From positions 32,002,239 to 32,066,238 of the forward strand of contig NW_022098020.1 in NCBI RefSeq assembly GCF_002288925.2: 64,000 bases of DNA, given 5' to 3'. Source of the DNA: Delphinapterus leucas (taxonomy: Eukaryota > Chordata > Mammalia > Artiodactyla > Monodontidae). The notes beneath the pieces were generated by a model, which saw only the letters and a program-made list of their open reading frames with translations, searched no databases and was not told where the DNA came from. How positions within the stretch are numbered: position 1 is the first letter of the stretch; every line of letters begins with the position of its first letter. Shown here piece by piece: positions 59,501 through 64,000 of the stretch. A program made the position numbers and the translations under genes.

Positions 59501-62500
59501 TCTCAGACCCGCTACCCTCTTAGAACCACCATCTTCACTGCTCAGCTCAAATGACATCTCGCTCTCTCTCCCTCAGAATGGGGCCTGCCCATGCTCAATG
59601 ACCTGCCCTCACTGGAAGGGGAAAGGCACAACTGGAGTCCCCACATTAGCTGGCACTGAGGCTAGAGACGTTCCTGCCCAAAGACTCTCTGAAGGTTGGT
59701 TAGGTTTTATAATACTATTTTTAGCATGTAAATTAGTTAAATACAGATTACAAAACCTAGTTAAATAGAGTTCTGTTAATCAGCCTTGGAAACAACCATT
59801 CCTAATATTGTTTCTATTGAAAAATATATTCTGAAGTACAATAAATCCAACAGACTGACAAGGACACAGTACCATACAAGCTAGAGAATGCTCAAAGAGG
59901 GCAACCACTCCTTTGGTATGTCCTACTTGAGGATCTGGGGAGGTATTTTCCCTCCATAATTCTGCCCTGAGTCCCATAAAATTGTCATAAACAAAGTTGA
60001 ATGTTTACAAATTATTTAGGCAGGAAACCACTTGGGATACATTTTGTTTGCTCCCTACATCAAATGCCAATGTGATCTGGAAATCTGGGATATACATATT
60101 TTTAATTCCAAATATAAAGAGAAGAAAATATTTATACCTATTCTTTCTCAACAACACAGTCTTACTGGTAAAGCAAAGCTGTGTCAGAAACTTTATACCT
60201 GGGAGTTAATATCCCTTGCCAAACAATAAAAGAGGTGCAAACGAAAACAACTTTTGAGGTACTATTCTGTACTATTAAAGAAGAAATAAAACCTTTCTAA
60301 ATAAAAATATTTAATGCTGGCAAGATTCACTTTTCACTGCTGGCTAGTCTTAGGGGTAACTGGTATAACCCTCTTGGAAAGTATATATTCTCTTTAACCC
60401 AGGAGTTAACCCAAAGGAAATAATTCAAGCTAATAATAATATACATAGGTATATTCTCTATAGTCTTATTTATGAGCCAAAAATATAGAAACCTAAATGG
60501 CTTAGTAAATTATAGCACAACAATGCACCTCTTAAAAACTATGATCATGGGCTTCCCTGGTGGCGCAGTGGTTGACAGTCCGCCTGCCGATGCAGGGGAC
60601 ACGGGATCGTGGCCCGGTCCGGGAGGAACCCACGTGCCGCGGAGCGGCTGGGCCCGTGAGCCGTGGCCGCTGGGCCTGTGCGTCCGGAGCCTGTGCTCCG
60701 CGGCAGGAGAGGCCACAGCAGTGAGAGGCCCACGTACCGCAAAAAAAAAAAAAAAACTATGATCACATATAATGCTAGAGCAAAAAGGCAAAATTTAAAA
60801 CTGTACATACACTGACCATGATTATGGACAAAGTGTACATCCATGGATGGCAAGACACAAAACCAAAAAGAATTGGGTTAGGACGGGGGCATGTGAATGT
60901 TTCTTGTTATTGGTTTTTAAAGATGAAGTTTCTTTTTTGCTATATTGTTTATCTGATAAAAGAAAACAAGCATTTGTACCTGAAGCTGGGCCTGAAGCGA
61001 ACGACGAGCTAACAGACTCTGGATCACATTAGTTCTGTCCAGACAATCCATGCAATTGCTGCGGAACACGCCTTCCTGGTTAGTCACCACCTTGCCGTCA
61101 GAGTCCACTAGAAAATAACTAAAACATATTTATATAAACACTCTCATACCAAAGTCAGCCAAGCCTACTAAGGACAGACCTCTTATAACACAGGTCCATG
61201 TCAGAGACATTATTAAAACTGAATTAAACCTAAATTAAAAGGTCAGATGGGAAATGTACAGTTCAGGTATATTTGATTACCAAAGACCAAAAGGAAGTTT
61301 GAACAGAAGAGGCAAGACAGCCCCTATCTCAAAACAACTGTAGCATCAAGGTCACTTCACCCAAGAGATGTGAAAAGGGACAGTTGGGAGTATTGTAAAG
61401 ATGGCTATGGACATCACCGTGTTTCCCTAAGGCCAGAAGAGATCTTCCTTTGACATAATTATTGCACCTATGCCCCCTACGTCGGGATTTCTTGAAGCAC
61501 AGTCCCCTGTGCTATCTGTATCAGAATTCCCTGAGATGTTTGTTAAAAATGAGGATGCTTGGCCTTGAAATAAACTGAGTAAGACTCTCTGAAGTAAGGG
61601 CTGGATATTGTGCATTAAAAATATTTAAAAATCCCTTCTTAAAATGGGTAATAGGGCTTCCCTGGTGGTGCAGTGGTTAAGAATGCCAATGTAGGGGACA
61701 CAGGTTCGTGCCTTGGTCCAGGAAGATCCCACATGCCGCGGAGCAACTAAGCCCGGGAGCCACAACTACTGAGCCTGCGCTCTAGAGCCCGCGAGCCACA
61801 ACTACTGAAGCCCGTGTGCCTACAGCTCGCGCTCCACAACAAGAGAAGCCACCGTGATGAGACCATGCACTGCAACGAAGAGTAGCCCCTGCTCGCTGCA
61901 ACTGGAAAAGCCCATGTACAGCAATGAAGACTCAACGCAGCCAAAAATAAAATAAATAAATGAATTTTAAAAAGAAGGGTAATATATGCAAATAGTACTA
62001 AATTTATACGGTATAATAGGGTATTACTTGAAAAATCCGTTTTCCTTTCTCCCCTGAACCACCCAGATATCTGCACTGGAGCCAACCATGGTTACCAGTT
62101 CCTGTGTTTCTGTCATTTTTAACAATCTGTTCAGATTATTCTATGAACTCAAAAATTTGACAATGTTGACACAGTGTGGCAGTAAAGAGCATGGACTTTG
62201 GCAGCAAACAACTGGTTTGCTACCCTTAGCTCCTCAGGCAAGTCACTAGCTGTGTAACTTTAAGTAATTAACCTAATCTCTCAGAGCCTAAATTTTTTTC
62301 ACCCACGAAATGAAGATAACAGCATCACCATTAGGCCGCTCTTAGGTTTAAATGAGATAACGTAAAATGCATATAAAGTGCTTAGCCAGAGTGTATGGGA
62401 CAGAGAATACAATGAATACTAGATAATATTAATTTTATTGCAATTACTCCCCAAAATCAAAAAGTGAGGGAGAAACACAATAGATTCACCGAGGGCTAAA

Positions 62501-63750
62501 AATCATGACCTTAAAATTAAGGGTTTAAGGGACTTCCCTGGCAGTCCAGTGGTTAAGACTCCGTGCTTCTAATACAGGGGGCATGGGTTCGATCCCTGGT
62601 CAGGGAACTAAGTTCCCACATGCCGTGAGGTGTGGCAGAGGAAAAAAAAAAAAAGGCTTATAAGAATGTGTTTAGACTAAAACTCTACATGAGGTTCATG
62701 CCAAACTGGTGAAGTTCGATTAGAGTATGTATATGTAGAGTGCATATGAGTGTTGGCACCCCATTAGTACTTATAAACTAAATACTACATGTTTTATAAA
62801 TATTATTTATTTATAATAAACACACAGTGAGACGCCCGCGTACCGCAAAAAAAAAAAAGCTGAGCAAATGTCTACAGAAGTTTTACTATGTTACTGTGTA
62901 ACTGAAATTACACAGTGCATTAGAACTACACAGGCAGAACAAAATGAGACTGGTTTCCAGATTCCTACTTCTGGCTTTAAAAATAGGTAAAGACTGACAT
63001 GTGCATAGAGTACAGCGAATATATGAACCCACACAGTAAGTAACACTGTAAACACATATGAGAAGTACCATAAAGATATTCAGACCCTTTGATCCATTAT
63101 CCTACCCTCAAGAATTTATTTCAGGAAACAGTTTAACAGAAGTAAAAATATATTTATACCCAGAGTGATTCACTGCAGCACAATCTTTCATGGTAGAGAA
63201 AAGGAAACAAACCAGATGCCCGATGCAAAGAAAAGCATTTAACTGAAACTGTACTATGACAAAATGGAACACAGAAAAGCCATTAAATGCTATCATTACA
63301 AAGACCTGGTAGGCTAATGACAAAATGTGATAAAATGTTTAGTGAAAATAACTGAACATAAAACAGTAGCAAACTAACTTCAATTATATAAAAATTTGTA
63401 AATGCGTAGAAGAAAATACATAAAAATATGAAAATACCTGGACCTGGGTCATTTTTAAGAATTTTTAAATATTTAAAAATTACCAAGTCTCATCTTTCAG
63501 GGGAAAAAAAAAACTACAAATGAGAGTATAGACAAGTGCTATCAACCTAGTGAACTATATCTGTAAGTCTGTTAGATAATGCATAATATACATGATTAAC
63601 ATATGCACCTACCTCATCCCTCAACCTCTGTAGGGAAATAACATAGCTTACCTTAATTCATCTTGCATTTCTGCTACTTGATCCAATAAAATACTTAGTC
63701 GATCCCATCTCATATTTTTACATTCCTTATGGAAGTCAAAGGCAATATAT
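53402..63750 (-). CDS. SACM1L: SACM1L (SAC1 phosphoinositide phosphatase), C-terminal eight coding exons
   Basis: Eight exons on the minus strand join in frame into 253 residues that match the C-terminal part of human SAC1 (587 aa by recall), from about residue 335 to the stop. Exons in transcript order: 63750-63652, 61118-60980, 58919-58850, 58733-58661, 57868-57775, 57653-57561, 56892-56835, 53538-53402. SAC1 is an ER/Golgi integral membrane phosphatase that dephosphorylates PI4P at ER contact sites. Visible signatures are the catalytic loop CMDCLDRT (Cys near residue 389), two hydrophobic helices and the terminal KEKID, a COPI-type dilysine retrieval tail. The 5' exons lie beyond the right edge. 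All introns are GT-AG except one GC-AG (donor at 58660-58659). No frame is broken. It is convergent with SLC6A20, with about 9 kb between the SLC6A20 stop and the likely SACM1L poly(A) site. Confidence 0.97.
53680..53885 (+). repeat. MER5-like element, nearly complete, in SACM1L last intron
   Basis: Starts 'cagtggttctcaaactctgg' and ends 'attttgagaaccgc', giving inverted terminal sequence of the hAT-Charlie MER5 group. Confidence 0.75.
54037..54092 (+). repeat. Mariner-type element end
   Basis: 'tactgggttggccaaaaagt' and 'tcattcgggtttttc' match the terminal inverted repeat of cetartiodactyl mariner elements. Only one end is seen. Confidence 0.7.
54131..54346 (+). mobile_element. CHR-type SINE, short subtype, 10-bp TSD
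   Basis: Direct repeats aaagtgtata lie at 54121-54130 and 54347-54356. In the last SACM1L intron, opposite to the gene. Confidence 0.93.
56087..56270 (+). mobile_element. CHR-type SINE with internal deletion, 16-bp TSD
   Basis: Direct repeats taaaatttaagaagta lie at 56071-56086 and 56271-56286. Compared with copies at 8578 and 54131 it lacks about 17 bp after 'gagccatggccg'. Confidence 0.93.
56310..56640 (+). repeat. Old L1 3' end fragment
   Basis: 'catccattaatggaatactg' and 'tgcagccattaaaaataaag' followed by 'attacaaaaaaatttgtatc' are typical of L1M 3' ends. Confidence 0.65.
56835..56892 (-). CDS. SACM1L: SACM1L exon with first transmembrane helix
   Basis: The exon is 58 nt, 19 codons plus one base, and encodes [19 protein letters not shown], a hydrophobic helix that anchors SAC1 in ER/Golgi membranes. 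The acceptor is ttttccag|T and the donor GGCTG|gtaagt. Confidence 0.96.
57561..57653 (-). CDS. SACM1L: SACM1L exon [16 protein letters not shown]
   Basis: The exon is 93 nt, 31 codons, phase 0 in and 0 out. It encodes [20 protein letters not shown] then [11 protein letters not shown], the juxtamembrane region. The acceptor is ttctag|G and the donor CTGGCT|gtaaga. Confidence 0.96.
57775..57868 (-). CDS. SACM1L: SACM1L exon [16 protein letters not shown]
   Basis: The exon is 94 nt, one base plus 31 codons, and encodes [20 protein letters not shown] then [11 protein letters not shown]. The acceptor is taaccag|A and the donor AGACAA|gtaagt. Confidence 0.96.
58310..58630. repeat. Two MER5-like remnants back to back
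   Basis: 58310-58430 contains 'ccaccacctgggt'-type and 'agaatctcaggccctgcccc' text. 58438-58630 starts 'catggttctcaacgcccact' and ends 'ccagaactgtgaaccgctag'. They lie immediately downstream (in gene orientation) of the GC-donor exon. Confidence 0.65.
58661..58733 (-). CDS. SACM1L: SACM1L exon [14 protein letters not shown], followed by a GC donor
   Basis: The exon is 73 nt and encodes (A)[20 protein letters not shown] and then DFT(R). The acceptor is ctcacag|CC. The 3' junction reads TTTACCAG|gcaagc, a GC-AG intron with an otherwise good donor consensus. The next exon starts with A, which completes the Arg codon, so the reading frame needs exactly this junction. Confidence 0.95.
58850..58919 (-). 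CDS. SACM1L: SACM1L exon [14 protein letters not shown]
   Basis: The exon is 70 nt, 23 codons plus one base, and encodes [20 protein letters not shown] followed by YKN. The acceptor is attccag|A and the donor AACG|gtaggt. Confidence 0.96.
60310..60547 (+). repeat. Old L1 fragment split by a SINE
   Basis: 'tggtataaccctcttggaaa' and 'caaaaatatagaaacctaaa' match L1M ORF2-end/3' region. Confidence 0.6.
60548..60751 (+). mobile_element. CHR-type SINE, short subtype, 14-bp TSD
   Basis: Direct repeats aaaaactatgatca lie at 60534-60547 and 60552-60565 when the poly(A) tail is slid; the flanking copy sits at the end of the A-run near 60752-60765. It lies 215 bp downstream of the catalytic-loop exon of SACM1L. 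Confidence 0.85.
60980..61118 (-). CDS. SACM1L: SACM1L exon with the catalytic CX5R loop
   Basis: The exon is 139 nt, one base plus 46 codons. It contains [16 protein letters not shown], the CX5R(T/S) phosphatase P-loop that defines SAC-domain enzymes, followed by [12 protein letters not shown]. The active Cys and Arg are intact. Small differences from human (for example [11 protein letters not shown]) lie outside the loop. The donor is CTTCAG|gtacaa. Confidence 0.97.
61654..61976 (+). mobile_element. CHR-type SINE, long subtype, 8-bp TSD
   Basis: Direct repeats gggtaata lie at 61646-61653 and 61977-61984. A deletion removed part of the 'gaatccgcctgcc' region near 61684. Confidence 0.9.
62529..62654 (+). 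mobile_element. CHRS-like SINE
   Basis: Head 'gggacttccctggcagtcca', 'gggttcgatccctggtcagg' box and a poly(A) tail. Confidence 0.88.
62826..62860 (+). repeat. CHR-type SINE 3'-end fragment
   Basis: Only 'cagtgagacgcccgcgtacc' plus gc and poly(A) remain, so it is a strongly 5'-truncated insertion. Confidence 0.75.
63085..63445 (+). repeat. Old L1 3' end fragment
   Basis: 'ccctttgatccattatccta' and 'gtggaagagaa'-like 'ggtagagaaaaggaaacaaa' with 'aagccattaaatgctatcat' are L1M 3' end landmarks. Confidence 0.65.
63652..63750 (-). CDS. SACM1L: SACM1L exon encoding the [10 protein letters not shown] segment
   Basis: The exon is 99 nt, one base plus 32 codons plus two bases. It reads [20 protein letters not shown] and continues to EMQDEL, a conserved stretch of the SAC catalytic domain. 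The acceptor is ttggtag|A and the donor TTAAG|gtaagc. Confidence 0.96.
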
Positions 63751-63889
63751 CTACCAAAAGAAAAGATATTCAGAAAGTGACTAAAGATTATTCATTTTCT
63801 CTCTGTTAATAATACCTTCATAAGCTGATCCTCCTCTCTACATACACATCGCCTGGGAACAGTAGAGCCTCCTTCACTCTGGGTTTACC

Positions 63890-63985
63890 ACTACACATAT
63901 ACACACGCATGCAGGCATGCACAGACACACCCACCTTCTCATGCTCATATCTACTGAAGGAAAAAAATACACACACACTCTCTTC
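63890..63985. repeat. CA-rich low-complexity sequence
   Basis: Interrupted acacac/gcatgc tract in SACM1L intron sequence at the window edge. Confidence 0.7.
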
Positions 63986-64000
63986 TATCTTCACATGCTT

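Noticed and set aside
1..64000. CRISPR array, operon, phage or other prokaryotic system
   Set aside because: Spliced genes, SINEs, L1s and LTRs show this is mammalian nuclear DNA. No regularly spaced short repeats with unique spacers are present.

Overview
This is vertebrate nuclear DNA from a mammal, most likely a cetacean. The lineage call rests on about fifteen tRNA-derived SINEs that begin with a 'cttccctggtggcgcagtgg' type head and, in the short subtype, end in 'cccgcgtaccgc' plus poly(A). This is the CHR-type SINE family of whales, dolphins and hippos. Several copies have perfect target-site duplications. Gene content and order match the human 3p21.31 segment that carries SLC6A20 and SACM1L.

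Layout. Positions 1-3150 are upstream flank with old repeats. From 3150 to 3640 lies a CpG-rich promoter and first exon. The complete coding sequence of SLC6A20 (sodium- and chloride-dependent imino acid transporter SIT1) runs on the + strand from 3427 to 42523 in 11 exons. The exons sum to 1779 nt, giving 592 codons plus a stop. All introns are GT-AG and no frame is broken. Positions 42524-51700 are intergenic or 3' flank with a cetartiodactyl L1, an exact 386-bp tandem duplication, and old MaLR and L1 remnants. From about 51700 to the right edge, on the - strand, lie the last eight coding exons and 3' UTR of SACM1L (SAC1 phosphoinositide phosphatase), including the catalytic CX5R loop, both membrane helices and the C-terminal dilysine tail. 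One SACM1L intron uses a GC donor. The two genes are convergent.

The introns of SLC6A20 carry most of the structural interest. Intron 1 holds a class I endogenous retrovirus with a 5' LTR and decayed gag-pol, interrupted by SINEs, by a processed EEF1A1 pseudogene and by an unidentified poly(A)-tailed segment. Intron 2 holds a 45-bp minisatellite. Intron 4 holds an antisense L1 3' end with an 11-bp target duplication. Intron 6 holds a small DNA transposon with 13-bp inverted repeats, split by a SINE. Intron 7 holds an L1/unique/L1/unique/L1 tandem array that looks like the product of unequal L1-L1 recombination.

The two genes have no shared pathway: SLC6A20 is a plasma-membrane transporter of proline, imino acids and betaine in epithelia and brain, and SACM1L is an ER/Golgi PI4P phosphatase. 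I found no bacterial, phage, CRISPR or clearly new gene system. The novelty here is in genome architecture rather than new proteins. Comparisons with human proteins and repeat families are from recall, not from a database search.
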